From the NCBI GenBank assembly GCA_002432555.1, contig DJFO01000198.1, positions 1,004-8,020 of the forward strand: a stretch of 7,017 nucleotides of DNA, read 5' to 3'. Position numbers and translations under genes: made by a program. This document shows positions 7,001 to 7,017 of the stretch, piece after piece. Each line of letters begins with the position of its first letter. Position 1 is the stretch's first letter. Source of the stretch: Marinagarivorans sp. UBA5870 (GTDB taxonomy: Bacteria; Pseudomonadota; Gammaproteobacteria; Pseudomonadales; Cellvibrionaceae). The notes under the pieces were generated by a model. It worked only from the letters and a program-made list of their open reading frames with translations, made no database searches and was not told the DNA's origin.

Positions 7001-7014
7001 CCTGGCAACCCAGG
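7001..7014. repeat. short inverted repeat upstream of rpmH
   Basis: CCTGG-CAAC-CCAGG is a perfect 5-bp stem with a 4-base loop, 42 bp before the rpmH start. It may fall in the rpmH leader or promoter region. The window ends three bases later, so its context cannot be judged, and no -10/-35 pair is visible in the 59 bp upstream of rpmH. Confidence 0.35.
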
Positions 7015-7017
7015 TCG

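Noticed and set aside
6959..7017. Promoter for rpmH
   Set aside because: A TTGCCA is present but no -10 hexamer follows at a suitable distance; the promoter probably lies beyond the window edge.

Overview
The window is a housekeeping chromosomal segment of a gammaproteobacterium. The protein sequences point to the Pseudomonadales/Cellvibrionales/Oceanospirillales side of the class: the YidC C-terminal domain, the L34 sequence and the gene order all resemble those groups. No species can be named from the sequence alone. All seven genes lie on the minus strand, so reading right to left gives rpmH, rnpA, yidD, yidC, mnmE, then a 525-bp gap, then mnmG and rsmG. This is the conserved neighbourhood of the replication origin; dnaA is expected just beyond the right edge and parA/parB beyond the left edge, but neither is visible.

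Right block (6958 to 3117): rpmH (ribosomal protein L34), rnpA (RNase P protein), yidD (membrane-insertion accessory factor), yidC (membrane insertase) and mnmE (tRNA-modifying GTPase) are packed as one apparent operon. Spacings are 24 nt, a 43-nt overlap, a 4-nt ATGA overlap, and 10 nt. Left block (2591 to 22): mnmG (tRNA-modifying flavoprotein) and rsmG (16S rRNA m7G methyltransferase) overlap by one nucleotide. MnmE and MnmG form one enzyme complex, so the two blocks are functionally linked although a long spacer separates them.

The notable part is the spacer at 2592-3116. It has no credible gene. It holds a stretch of about 76% A+T (2681-2765), a strong sigma70-like mnmG promoter at its left end (TTGATC-17 bp-TATAAT, minus strand), and five 9-mers that each differ from the DnaA-box consensus at a single position. 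Two of these boxes face each other in a perfect 15-bp palindrome, and several short dyads lie among them. Together these look like a replication origin or a DnaA-binding regulatory region, reminiscent of the oriC-gidA arrangement in enterics. A firm conclusion is held back because no box is a perfect consensus match, and because an origin here would put the five right-hand genes head-on to replication.

Smaller oddities are a 15-bp tandem duplication that adds a Lys-Pro-Gly-Cys-Val repeat to the RsmG tail, a run of eight G in the RsmG SAM-binding loop codons, a TTG start for rnpA, and a Cys in place of the usual second Arg in the RnpA RNR motif. I saw no mobile element, CRISPR array, tRNA or rRNA gene.
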